Below the pieces are notes generated by a model. The model had not been told where the DNA came from and made no database searches. It saw nothing but the letters and a program-made list of their open reading frames with translations. Made by a program: the position numbers and the translations under genes. 50,641 nt of DNA from Clostridium uliginosum (GTDB lineage Bacteria > Bacillota > Clostridia > Clostridiales > Clostridiaceae), in contig NZ_FOMG01000028.1 of NCBI RefSeq assembly GCF_900112485.1, positions 1 through 50,641 on the forward strand. The letters run 5' to 3'. The first letter of the stretch is position 1. Each line of letters starts with the position of its first letter. Positions 17,126 to 25,829 of the stretch are shown here, in pieces.

Positions 17126-18946
17126 ATGAAAAAAGTGAAATATTACAAAAGTATAATATATATTTTTCTAGTACTTATTCAAATGTTTAGTATGTTAGCA
17201 TGTTCAGTTGCAAGTGATACAATAACAAGTAAAATATCCTTTCCTAGAAATAGTTCTGGGAACCTCACTTATTTAAATATAGATAAGAATTTTGAATCAG
17301 AAGAAATAGATGAAACTTTTTCAGCTGGCATTACTTTTTATTCAGAAAATGAGGCTTTTTTAGTAGATTACGCATCATTGAAGTCAATTAATATTAAAGA
17401 TAATAGTTTTATAAATATTGTACCACCTGAAAATTTCGATGTAAAAAGTGAAAAATATGAAAATAAGATATGGAATCCTACAGGAATTTATTTTAATAAA
17501 AATACAAACTTATTATATATAGCAAATTATAATGGTCATAATATTTTAGTTTGTAAAGTTAATGAAAATCATAAACTTGAATTAGTAAAGGAAATAACAA
17601 ATGATCAAATGATTTCTCCTGAAAATGTTGTTACCAATTCAGATGGTACTAAAATTGCTGTTGCTGATTATGATGGAAACGCATTATTTCTATTTGATAA
17701 TAATGGACAAATGATTTGGAAAAGAGAAGTTCCTTTGGCTCATGGAGTTACATTAGATGAAAATTATGTTTATGCTACAAGTTTAGAGAAAAAATCAGTA
17801 GTGAAATATGATTTCTCTGGAAATGAAATTATTGAGAAAGGATCTATAGGGCAAACTGGAATAGCTAAATATATGTGGCCAACATCTATTTTTGCATATG
17901 AAAATAATATAGTATTAACAGATGCTCATTCAGGGAGAATAATAATTTTAGATAAAAACTTAAATTATGTGAGTTCTATTGGTGGAAATGGTCCTTCAAT
18001 TAATGATTTAAATTTTCCATATTCAACAGTAGTACATCAGAATTATATGTATGTAACGGATACATTTAATTCAAGAGTACTAAAATTAGATATGAGTGGA
18101 AATTTAATTAAACAATGGTCTCATAAAAGTTTTAGTAAAAATGAAGAAAACAAGACCTTATTGCTACACCCATATAAAGATATACCATATACATATGGAG
18201 AAATGAATGATATACCGTCTGAATTATTTAATCCTTTAGTAACGGGCAAAACAGTCGTTAGTAGTTATGCATCAATTGATTTGTATAATAATGATTCTTC
18301 ACTATATAAAAAGGTATATTTAAGTGATTATGAATGTAATAAATCAGATAACTATGCTGTGCCATTCTTATCCCAAATTTATATTACATGGTGTAAAAAG
18401 TATCAATATGATGGTAAAACATTTTTTATATTTGGAAGTCCTCAGAGAACCGGATACTATTACATATTTGATTTGAGTGATGGGATATTTTTTGTGAATT
18501 GCTTAAACTCAGCAGATATTATATGGCGTTTGGAAGATAAATTTTATTCTAATAATGATGTTGATAATATGATGAAAACTGTACTTAGTGCATCTAAAGA
18601 TTCAATAAATAAATTTAATCAATATTGTAATGATGGAATGGATAGAAGAAATGCATATATTAAATCTTTTTGTGAATATTATAATATTATATTTGGTACT
18701 CATCTATCAGAAAATGAATTTGGAAAATGGATTGATAAGTCGTTTATAACAGAGTATGCTAAGGAATTTTTAGCAAATTATAGTACAAGTAATACCAATA
18801 AAAATATAACTGAAAAATACTTTGAAAATTCAAATAGTTCGAATAGTATAATGTATTTATCAGAAATTATGTTTATTAAAACATTTGGATATAATGGTGT
18901 ATTAAAAAAAGAATTATCGCTAAAAACAATAGAAAGTACGGAGTAG
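17126..18946 (+). CDS. Secreted NHL-type beta-propeller protein, possibly a lipoprotein and possibly truncated
   Basis: A 606-residue exported protein. The first 30 residues form a signal peptide (lysines then a hydrophobic stretch) ending SMLACS, a non-canonical lipobox, so lipid anchoring at Cys26 is likely but not certain. Residues 60-340 contain NHL-like propeller repeats: LLYIANYNGHNILV, IAVADYDGNALFLF, NNIVLTDAHSGRIIIL, YMYVTDTFNSRVLKLD. The C-terminal 250 residues are helical and unrecognised. GGAG precedes ATG 17126, 12 bp after the previous stop, so it is in the operon. After the TAG stop the frame stays open for about 20 codons, hinting at a nonsense mutation and an originally longer product. 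Role in the locus is unknown; glycan binding or assembly is a guess. Confidence 0.7.
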   Translation: MKKVKYYKSIIYIFLVLIQMFSMLACSVASDTITSKISFPRNSSGNLTYLNIDKNFESEEIDETFSAGITFYSENEAFLVDYASLKSINIKDNSFINIVPPENFDVKSEKYENKIWNPTGIYFNKNTNLLYIANYNGHNILVCKVNENHKLELVKEITNDQMISPENVVTNSDGTKIAVADYDGNALFLFDNNGQMIWKREVPLAHGVTLDENYVYATSLEKKSVVKYDFSGNEIIEKGSIGQTGIAKYMWPTSIFAYENNIVLTDAHSGRIIILDKNLNYVSSIGGNGPSINDLNFPYSTVVHQNYMYVTDTFNSRVLKLDMSGNLIKQWSHKSFSKNEENKTLLLHPYKDIPYTYGEMNDIPSELFNPLVTGKTVVSSYASIDLYNNDSSLYKKVYLSDYECNKSDNYAVPFLSQIYITWCKKYQYDGKTFFIFGSPQRTGYYYIFDLSDGIFFVNCLNSADIIWRLEDKFYSNNDVDNMMKTVLSASKDSINKFNQYCNDGMDRRNAYIKSFCEYYNIIFGTHLSENEFGKWIDKSFITEYAKEFLANYSTSNTNKNITEKYFENSNSSNSIMYLSEIMFIKTFGYNGVLKKELSLKTIESTE

Positions 18947-19249
18947 TATGATGGATATAAATTGGAAAATTCATTAGATGGTGATGCAAACCAATCCATC
19001 ACAAGTAATTAATTTTAGAAAAAACTATAGAAGCTGATTCTTTTAGTGTGGAAGTTAATAAATTTGTATGTAAACAGAGAATATTACTTAGACAAGTGAG
19101 TGCAAAATCAGATTAAAAATAATTGTATTTTATTAAAGGAATTGCCAATTCACCATCATAGTAACTAGATGGTGATAATAATATACTTAATGGTAATTAA
19201 CTTTTGAAATTACATAATATATGAAATTCAAAATGAGATTAATTTATAT

Positions 19250-20025
19250 GTGAATAAATTAATTGATTATGGTAGTGGACCAGTAATAGAAGGTAGAAAT
19301 CCTACAGAAAAAGAAATATTAGAATATGGTAATGGACATTGTAGGGAATTTGCTTACTTATTTTCAAAGAAAATAAGTAAGTTTGGTTTTAAGAGCATAG
19401 TGATAGATATTCATAGGTTTGATGGTAATGACCATTCTGTTGTTGAAGTTAATGTAATTAATCATAAATATGTTTTTGATCCTACACTAGGGGTATATTA
19501 TAAAACTAATATAAATAATTTAATTAATAAGAATAAACTTGATATTGATAAAGTAAGAGTAGGTGAATCTACAGCATCATATTTATATGGAGAAGACTTA
19601 TTTTTTAAAGGCGTGCAGACATATGATGTTTATACTGATGTAAGAGATTATTATGAAATTGATAAAATCACTGATACACTATTTACATCAAAAACTAATA
19701 TTTCAAGTGAATTACCCTTTGAAAAAAATCAAATTATAAATAATGATGAAGATAAAATACTAGAGATTAATTTTCAAAAAACAATTTCTTTTTATAGGAC
19801 TAAATTATATTTTAGTGATATGATGGATGATATAAAAAATTAAAAATATCATATGTAGATAATGATGGGCAAGAGATTGTATTATATGATCATGTAGTAC
19901 CGAAACAGTCATGTTTATTTGAATTTACCAATGATGAAGATATAGAATCTAACAATATAATATATAGGTTTTATATGAATCCAAGTATCAATGTTCCTGA
20001 TATGGAAAAAATATGTGTATATTAG
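19250..20025 (+). pseudogene. Frameshifted transglutaminase-like cysteine protein
   Basis: A 197-residue frame from GTG 19250 to 19843 has a transglutaminase/protease-like core with the Cys-His-Asp order: GNGHCREFAYLF, then NDHSVVEV, then YVFDPTLGVYY. Near 19840 the frame breaks at an A-rich run. Coding continues in another frame (residues ISYVDNDGQEIVLYD) to a stop at 20025, so the original C-terminus was about 60 residues longer. No ribosome binding site or signal peptide precedes it. The 300 bases upstream (18947-19249) carry only broken open-frame scraps. It may be the decayed 3' part of the propeller gene or a separate gene. The catalytic triad is intact in the surviving frame. Confidence 0.55.
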
Positions 20026-20034
20026 AAAGAAAAT

Positions 20035-21156
20035 ATGTGTGCTAAGAAGGTGATAATTTTGAGTAATATATACATCATCCTCCCCAATGGTTTTGATCCA
20101 GATTTAAGAACATTTAAAGAAGCTAAATATCTTGTGTCTAAAAATCATAAAGTTACAATTGTATGTTGGGATAGGGATAATAAGTATAAGGATAGAGAAA
20201 ATGAAGTAGTTGAAGGAATTGAAATAAAAAGATTTTATCCAAAATCAGAATATGGTACAGGATTTAAACAAATCATTCCTCTAGTAAAATTTATTTTTGA
20301 GTGTAAAAAATATTTTAAAAAAGTTAAGGAAAATTACTATTGTCATTGTGCTGATTTAGAAGGAATGATAACTGGTTTTTTATGCTGTTATGGTAAAAGG
20401 TGTAAATTGGTTTTTGACATGCGTGAATATTACGAAACAGGAGTTTGGGCTAAGATTAAACGTGTTTCTAAATTTCTAGTTAGATTTTTTCAAGATAAAT
20501 GCTATAAGGTTATTTACTTAAATGATTTACAGAAAAGTATAGTAAGGCAGAGAAATATGAAAAAATTAGTATATTTACCTAATTATCCAGAAAAGCAAAA
20601 ATTCATCAACACAAATAAAACAAAAAATGATAAAATTAGAGTATCATATATTGGATATGTAAGACATGAAAAGCAATTATTAGGCCTAATGGAGGCTGCA
20701 CATCAATTTAATAATATTTATGTATACATATATGGTAGTGGAGTTCTTTATAATAAAATGCTTGAGTATTCAAAGGAGTATGAAAATTGTAGTGTTATGG
20801 GCCAGTTTGATCATAATTATGTAGTTGGCATTTATAATAAAACTGACTTATTGTTTTGTGTTTATGATATAAAGGATATAAATGATAAAAATGCATATCC
20901 TACAAAATTCTTTGAAGGTATTGTTACAAAAACGCCTATACTTGTTGCTGATAATTCAGTTGTTGCAGATTTTTGTAATCAGCATAATATAGGTTTTGCT
21001 GTGAGTACAGATTATAAAGAAAGTCTAATAAAAATTTTTAAACAGATTTCTGAAGATAAAAGCATATTAGAAAAAATGGCTAAAAATGAAGAAGTTATGT
21101 CTAAAGAATATTTATGGGAAAATGTGGTTGGAAATTTGGATAACATATATCAATGA
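20035..21156 (+). CDS. GT4-type glycosyltransferase
   Basis: A 373-residue GT-B-fold enzyme. The N-terminal half begins YIILPNGFDPDLRTFKEAKYL, with ADLEGMITGFL and LVFDMREYYETGVW in the acceptor domain. The donor half has VSYIGYVRHEKQLLGLMEA (about 200), YIYGSGVLY and the E-containing AYPTKFFEGIVTKTPILV (about 295). ATG 20035 has only a weak upstream site. TTG 20059, preceded by AAGAAGGTGAT, is an equally good start and would give 365 residues. A short relic of this gene recurs at 24509-24562, and a relic of the aminotransferase gene follows its stop directly, showing that the pair was duplicated. Donor sugar unknown. Confidence 0.85.
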   Translation: MCAKKVIILSNIYIILPNGFDPDLRTFKEAKYLVSKNHKVTIVCWDRDNKYKDRENEVVEGIEIKRFYPKSEYGTGFKQIIPLVKFIFECKKYFKKVKENYYCHCADLEGMITGFLCCYGKRCKLVFDMREYYETGVWAKIKRVSKFLVRFFQDKCYKVIYLNDLQKSIVRQRNMKKLVYLPNYPEKQKFINTNKTKNDKIRVSYIGYVRHEKQLLGLMEAAHQFNNIYVYIYGSGVLYNKMLEYSKEYENCSVMGQFDHNYVVGIYNKTDLLFCVYDIKDINDKNAYPTKFFEGIVTKTPILVADNSVVADFCNQHNIGFAVSTDYKESLIKIFKQISEDKSILEKMAKNEEVMSKEYLWENVVGNLDNIYQ

Positions 21157-21282
21157 AAAGAGGAGTACATACTTTACCATTATTAAAGAGAACTTTTGCA
21201 ATTCCTATGTTCCTATAAATTAATGATGAAGAAAAAAGAATTGTTGTTAATACAATTAAAATTCTATTTAACTCCATAGATG
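21157..21282 (+). pseudogene. Internally deleted DegT aminotransferase relic
   Basis: Directly after the glycosyltransferase stop, a ribosome site and the first codons of the aminotransferase at 24592 are recognisable (TTACCATTATTAAA; start ATG mutated to ACT). The sequence jumps at AAAGAGA to the 3' end of that gene (ACTTTTGCAATTCCTATGTT onwards) and finishes near 21282. In the intact gene AAAGAGA occurs near both joints, so deletion between 7-bp direct repeats explains the structure. Confidence 0.8.
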
Positions 21283-21312
21283 GAAAGTATTTAATAAAAA
21301 TAAATTAAGCAG

Positions 21313-21368
21313 GGGGTGTCGTAATACTACTTTCTAAGTAGTCGTACGATATCACCTTTTATTGTATA
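21313..21368. terminator. Hairpin resembling a terminator
   Basis: GGTGTCGTA...ACTACTT-TCT-AAGTAGT...TACGATATCACC forms a long stem with an inner perfect 7-bp part, followed by TTTTATTG. It could end transcription after the glycosyltransferase; it may equally be an end of a decayed mobile element. Confidence 0.5.
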
Positions 21369-21507
21369 TGGGATCTAAGTTTTGAGATGTTAGTTTCATG
21401 CAAATGGATAATTCTACTTTTAGAAAATAAGAGTCAAAGAATTACTAAATAGATACTCTACTTCCTTTGATAAAATACAGATAATAAGTTAATAAGGAGG
21501 TTCTGTG

Positions 21508-21832
21508 ATGACAAAGGAAGTTAGTGAAATAAATTTGGAAGAGATTATGCTTAAATTTTCTACTTACCATGGATTAATAACTCATTTTTGTAAATGAAAT
21601 AATATTAAACCACATCAATCAATTACGTTACCAAAGAAAGAAGTTACAAAGAGGATATAAAGCAACTTTTCATGCTATAGAATTAAATACAAGGAAATAT
21701 ATTGAATCTGTAATTACTCATATAAATACAAAACAAGTTAAAGATATAAGAAGAGAAATAGGTAAAGCTAACTTAATTATCATTGCAATTATAATTAAGC
21801 TGATGGATTATTTGCTAAATAGGCATATTTAA
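21508..21832 (+). pseudogene. Decayed IS66-type accessory ORF
   Basis: ATG 21508 follows AAGGAGG and gives MTKEVSEINLEEIMLKFS... to a stop at 21597. After a frameshift near 21600 the sequence continues as LRYQRKKLQRGYKATFHAIE and ends at 21832. The order (short helical start, Q-L-x-Y-x-R-K-K, then T-FHAI-L) recalls the first small ORF of clostridial IS66 elements. No transposase ORF follows. Family assignment is by memory of the motif only. Confidence 0.45.
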
Positions 21833-21871
21833 TTCAAATAACTGTTAGTAAGTCAGATAGAAGGGTATTAA

Positions 21872-22027
21872 ATGGAACATTCAGTTAATTTTGAATTAAT
21901 AAAAAGTTATTATGACAACAATTTATATAGTAATGGCAGAGTATGGAATGTAGGTGGAAAAGCTACAGATATTACAGAAGCAGAATATCAAGAAATAACA
22001 GGTTTAGCTTATTTCATAAAGATCTAA
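21872..22027 (+). CDS. Small XkdX-like protein, 51 residues
   Basis: ATG 21872 with AGAAGGG upstream encodes a 51-residue protein. NFELIKSYYDNNLYS near the N-terminus and TEAEYQEITG near the C-terminus match the general pattern of XkdX-family small phage-tail-associated proteins (F..IK.YYD.GLY...ITAE.Y.EITG). The middle WNVGGKATD is unusual. No other phage gene is nearby, so it could be a stray or decayed copy. Too short for strong assignment. Confidence 0.45.
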   Translation: MEHSVNFELIKSYYDNNLYSNGRVWNVGGKATDITEAEYQEITGLAYFIKI

Positions 22028-22091
22028 TTTTTGCGTAATAGGGCTATTATAACATTATATTAGTTACATTCTTATAATTAGCTATATATTA

Positions 22092-22100
22092 TGATATAAT
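22092..22100 (+). promoter_or_regulatory. Extended -10 promoter upstream of the toroid-esterase gene
   Basis: TGA then TATAAT (22095-22100), without a clear -35 at 17 bp. It lies 88 bp before the start at 22188, so this inserted gene has its own promoter. Confidence 0.45.
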
Positions 22101-22187
22101 AAAAATGTTATTTGAGCGTAATAAGCAATTTTAGAGGATATATGTCTAAAATTTAGTAATGATTTCAACATATTAGGGGGAAGTGAA

Positions 22188-24311
22188 ATGAAAAACAATA
22201 GAATAACCAGGAGTTTATGTATTTTATTGATCATAATTTTTTTACTTCCAGTAATCACATATGGTGATAATATTTCAAATGAAATTAGTCAGAAAGAAAA
22301 CATACGTACATATGAGTTAACCAAAAATGCACTAGACAGTTCATCGCAACTTATTAATAAAGATAGTTTAAATACAATGGAATATGATGCACAAGGACAT
22401 TATGCGTTGGCATATTTATATCTGTATGAAGTAGATAGAGAATACAAATATTTGAAGATGGCAGAACAGATTCTAACTAACCTAACGCTTAATAAAGATA
22501 TTAATAATGATGGATATACTGGATGGGGGCTTAGATGTGAATGGGATGCATTTAGTGATAAATCAATAAATAATAAAGACACTGTTTATACATATACTAC
22601 TGCTGTTATTGGAAATGCCTTTGATAAGGCGTACGAAATAACTTTAAATGAAAATTACAGGACTATGGCAAATGAAATTAGAGAAACATTAGTAAATAGC
22701 ATTGGATATTGGCAGAAAGATAATAATATTTGTTTTTGGTATTCTAACTCAGAACATGATAAAAAATATAAAGTTCATAATGTAAATGCATATTCTATAA
22801 GTTTTTTAAGTGAACTTGATAATATAAATAATAATAATAATAATAAAGAGTTAATTGAAAAAGCATTCAATTATGAAGAAATGACTCAACTTAATAATGG
22901 TAATTGGTATTATTGTGAAGATTTAAATCCAAAGACAGAAACTGATTTAGTACATTGGGCAATGTCAGGAACAACTTATTATAGACTATTTGAAATGACA
23001 AAAGACCAAAGATTTTTAAAAGTAGCTAAAAAGGTTAAAGAAGGTATTATAAGTAAACATATTACTTCAGATTATAATATATTGGATAATTCTACACATA
23101 AGTGGGGAGTCGCAGAAACGCTTATATTATTACGAAAAGCTGAAGAAATAGATAAAGATTATACCTTAAGATATGTGATTGAACGTGTAAAAAAGGATAT
23201 TGATTTGAATGGAGAGTATTTACCTGCTCAGGGTATAAAAATTTATGAAACAGATACTGATTATAATTATAGAACTAATAGCTGGATGGCGTATTCTTTA
23301 GCTTATATCAGTTATAGTGATTTTCATGGTAAAACAAATCAATTATCGGATTTGTCATTCAAAACGCTCGATGATTGGAATTTAAATAGAGATAAAATAA
23401 AAGAGAAAATTGATGACTTTTTAGGAGACAAGCCACTAATTAAAATAGATTTAGATCCAAAAACCATATTAGTTGAGGATATGGGGACATATACAAGAAA
23501 TAAGATTTCGTATAAAGTTGATAAAAATGAATTTGTAACAGCATATTTACTTGTTCCTAAAGAACGAAAAAAACTTACTCCAGCAGTTTTAGCCTTACAT
23601 CAGACCACAAAATATGGAAAAAATGAAGTAGTCGGCATAACTAACAATAAGGAAATGAGTTATGCTGTAGATTTAGTCAATCAAGGTTTTATTGTCCTTG
23701 CTCCAGATGCACTATCTGCAGGTGAGAGAATATTTAAAGGATATAAAGAATTCGAATCCAAACCTTTCTACGAAAAGAATCCTAATTGGTCAATGATAGG
23801 TAAGGCGATTTGGGATAACCAAAGAGCTATAGATTACTTGATGACATTGGATTTCGTTAACAAAGATAATATTATGGTAATGGGGCATTCAGAAGGAGCT
23901 GTTGATTCACTTTTTCTTGCTGCATTTGATAATCGAATTTCAGCAGTAGCATTGAACTGTGGATTATCAACTATAAGTGGTGATCCTAATCCATATAAAT
24001 GGTGTAGAGATTCATGGTTTATTGCAATGCCACAATTAAAAGAGTATTTTGATTGTGGGGAGATACCTTTTGACTTTCATGAGCTAGTGGCTTTAGTCGC
24101 TCCAAGACCAATATTAAGTTTTAGTGCTTCTAAGGATAGCGTTTTTCCATATTATCAAGGAGTATATGAAATAAATAAAGAAGTTTCTAAAATTTATGAC
24201 CTATATAATAAAAAAGAGAATTTAAATATTAATGTATTTAATGGTGAACATTCATTTCCGGAAAGCAATAAAATAGTAATGTATAATTGGTTAAAGGCAC
24301 AAGTTAAGTAA
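22188..24311 (+). CDS. Secreted fusion of an alpha/alpha-toroid domain and an alpha/beta-hydrolase esterase
   Basis: A 707-residue exported protein; ATG 22188 follows AGGGGGAAG. Signal peptide: residues 1-27, ending VITYG. Residues 60-390 are helix-rich with repeated Trp/Tyr segments (EYDAQGHYALAYLYLYEVDR, GYTGWGLRCEWDAF, VHWAMSGTTYYRLFEM), as in six-hairpin glycosidase/epimerase-type toroids. Residues 430-707 form an alpha/beta-hydrolase of dienelactone-hydrolase/acetyl-xylan-esterase type: VLALHQTTKYG, nucleophile GHSEG (Ser568), an acid in SASKDSVFP and a His in NGEHSFP. Combined glycan cleavage or epimerisation and deacylation outside the cell is inferred. It sits in an island between decayed duplicate copies of its neighbours. 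Confidence 0.72.
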   Translation: MKNNRITRSLCILLIIIFLLPVITYGDNISNEISQKENIRTYELTKNALDSSSQLINKDSLNTMEYDAQGHYALAYLYLYEVDREYKYLKMAEQILTNLTLNKDINNDGYTGWGLRCEWDAFSDKSINNKDTVYTYTTAVIGNAFDKAYEITLNENYRTMANEIRETLVNSIGYWQKDNNICFWYSNSEHDKKYKVHNVNAYSISFLSELDNINNNNNNKELIEKAFNYEEMTQLNNGNWYYCEDLNPKTETDLVHWAMSGTTYYRLFEMTKDQRFLKVAKKVKEGIISKHITSDYNILDNSTHKWGVAETLILLRKAEEIDKDYTLRYVIERVKKDIDLNGEYLPAQGIKIYETDTDYNYRTNSWMAYSLAYISYSDFHGKTNQLSDLSFKTLDDWNLNRDKIKEKIDDFLGDKPLIKIDLDPKTILVEDMGTYTRNKISYKVDKNEFVTAYLLVPKERKKLTPAVLALHQTTKYGKNEVVGITNNKEMSYAVDLVNQGFIVLAPDALSAGERIFKGYKEFESKPFYEKNPNWSMIGKAIWDNQRAIDYLMTLDFVNKDNIMVMGHSEGAVDSLFLAAFDNRISAVALNCGLSTISGDPNPYKWCRDSWFIAMPQLKEYFDCGEIPFDFHELVALVAPRPILSFSASKDSVFPYYQGVYEINKEVSKIYDLYNKKENLNINVFNGEHSFPESNKIVMYNWLKAQVK

Positions 24312-24508
24312 GGATAAATTAGTAAAAGGAAAAAAGGGTAAACTGTACTTTGTAAGATAAACACAGAAAAGAGGAGGTGTAGTATGTTTTCGGATTTTAA
24401 ATTAAGTACAATTTAAAAAGAGGGTAAACATAAAGTCAGGTAAGAGTAAAAGAATTACAGCCTGGATAGTACTAAAAGCCTCTGCTAAAATTACAGATAG
24501 CAAGTTAG

Positions 24509-24562
24509 CTTTTCGATATGCGTGATATTACGAAACTGGAGTTTGGGTCAAGATTAAATGAT
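24509..24562 (+). pseudogene. Short relic of the GT4 gene at 20035
   Basis: About 50 bases match 20411-20462 of the intact glycosyltransferase (shared ATGCGTGA, ATTACGAAAC, GGAGTTTGGG, AAGATTAAA) with small indels that break the frame. It lies just before the intact aminotransferase. The sequence between 24312 and 24508 shows no other recognisable gene. Confidence 0.7.
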
Positions 24563-24591
24563 GAAATATATAAATAAAAAGGAGTATGCAT

Positions 24592-25773
24592 ATGTTACCA
24601 TTATTAAATTTAAAGAGACAATATGAAAATATTAAAGAAGAAGCAAACTTAGCAGCCATAGAGGTACTTGAAAATTGCTCATATATAATGGGGGATAATG
24701 TAAAACTATTTGAAAAAGAATTTAGTGAATATTTAGGTGTTAAACATTCAGTTTCAGTTGGAAATGGAACAGACGCACTTATTATTGCACTTAAAGCACT
24801 TAATATAGGTGAAGGTGATGAAGTTATTACTACACCATACACATTTTTCGCGACAGCAGAAGCAATATCATTTGTAGGTGCAACGCCTGTTTTTGTAGAT
24901 GTAAGATTAGACACTTTTAATATTGATGAAAGTAAAATAGAAGAAAAGATTACATCAAAAACTAAGGCTATTTTACCTGTTCATATTTTTGGTCAATGTG
25001 CAGATATGGATGCAATTAACGACATTGCTAAAAAGCATAACTTATATGTAATAGAAGATGCATGTCAAGCGGCTGGTGCAGAATATAAAGGCAAAAAAGC
25101 TGGCTCTCTTGCTGATATATCATGCTTTTCTTTTTTTCCAACCAAAAATCTTGCCTGTGCCGGTGATGGTGGTATGATTTGTACAAACAATGACGAAATA
25201 AATACTATCTGTAGAGCACTAAAGGTCCATGGAAGCGGTGAAATGGGACAAAGAGCATATAATTTTTTAAATGATATTAAAGAAAAGATAGAGGATGAAA
25301 CTGATAGAGATAATACAATTTATAATCCTAAAAAATATTACAATTATCTTATAGGACATAATTCAAGATTAGATGAGGTTCAGGCTAGTATTTTAAGGAT
25401 AAAACTTAGACATCTTGATGAATATATTACTAATAGAAGGAAAACAGCAGAATTCTATAAGCAAAATTTAAAAGTAACAGATTTAAAAATGCCTTATGAA
25501 GATAAGATAGGAAAACACTCATATCACTTGTTTATAGTACAAAGTGATGATAGAGAAAATATAGTTGCAGAATTAGCAAAACCAGGAATAGCAACTGGAA
25601 TATATTATCCAGTACCTCTTCATTTACAAAAATGTTATTCTAATTTAGGTTATAAAGTTGGAGATATGCCAAATGCTGAATATTTATCAAAGAGAACTTT
25701 TGCAATTCCTATGTTCCCAGAAATTAATAATAAAGAAAAGAATTTTGTTGTTAATACAATAAAGTCTTTATAA
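24592..25773 (+). CDS. DegT/DnrJ/EryC1/StrS-family sugar aminotransferase
   Basis: A 393-residue PLP-dependent nucleotide-sugar aminotransferase. VGNGTDALIIALKALNIGEGD binds the cofactor phosphate, EDACQAAGAEYKG holds the PLP-stacking Asp, and SFFPTKNLACAGDGG contains the Schiff-base lysine near residue 186. NSRLDEVQA and GIATGIYYPVPLHLQ are further family motifs. AAGGAGT favours ATG 24592 over the ATG six bases earlier. Beside a UDP-HexNAc dehydrogenase and a 2-epimerase, a WbpE-like role (3-amination of a UDP-GlcNAcA derivative) is plausible. The oxidoreductase and acetyltransferase that such a pathway needs are not in the window. Confidence 0.9.
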   Translation: MLPLLNLKRQYENIKEEANLAAIEVLENCSYIMGDNVKLFEKEFSEYLGVKHSVSVGNGTDALIIALKALNIGEGDEVITTPYTFFATAEAISFVGATPVFVDVRLDTFNIDESKIEEKITSKTKAILPVHIFGQCADMDAINDIAKKHNLYVIEDACQAAGAEYKGKKAGSLADISCFSFFPTKNLACAGDGGMICTNNDEINTICRALKVHGSGEMGQRAYNFLNDIKEKIEDETDRDNTIYNPKKYYNYLIGHNSRLDEVQASILRIKLRHLDEYITNRRKTAEFYKQNLKVTDLKMPYEDKIGKHSYHLFIVQSDDRENIVAELAKPGIATGIYYPVPLHLQKCYSNLGYKVGDMPNAEYLSKRTFAIPMFPEINNKEKNFVVNTIKSL

Positions 25774-25829
25774 ATAGAGTATTATTATATATAAAAAATT
25801 TCACATTAAGCTATTAAGGAGATTGAATA

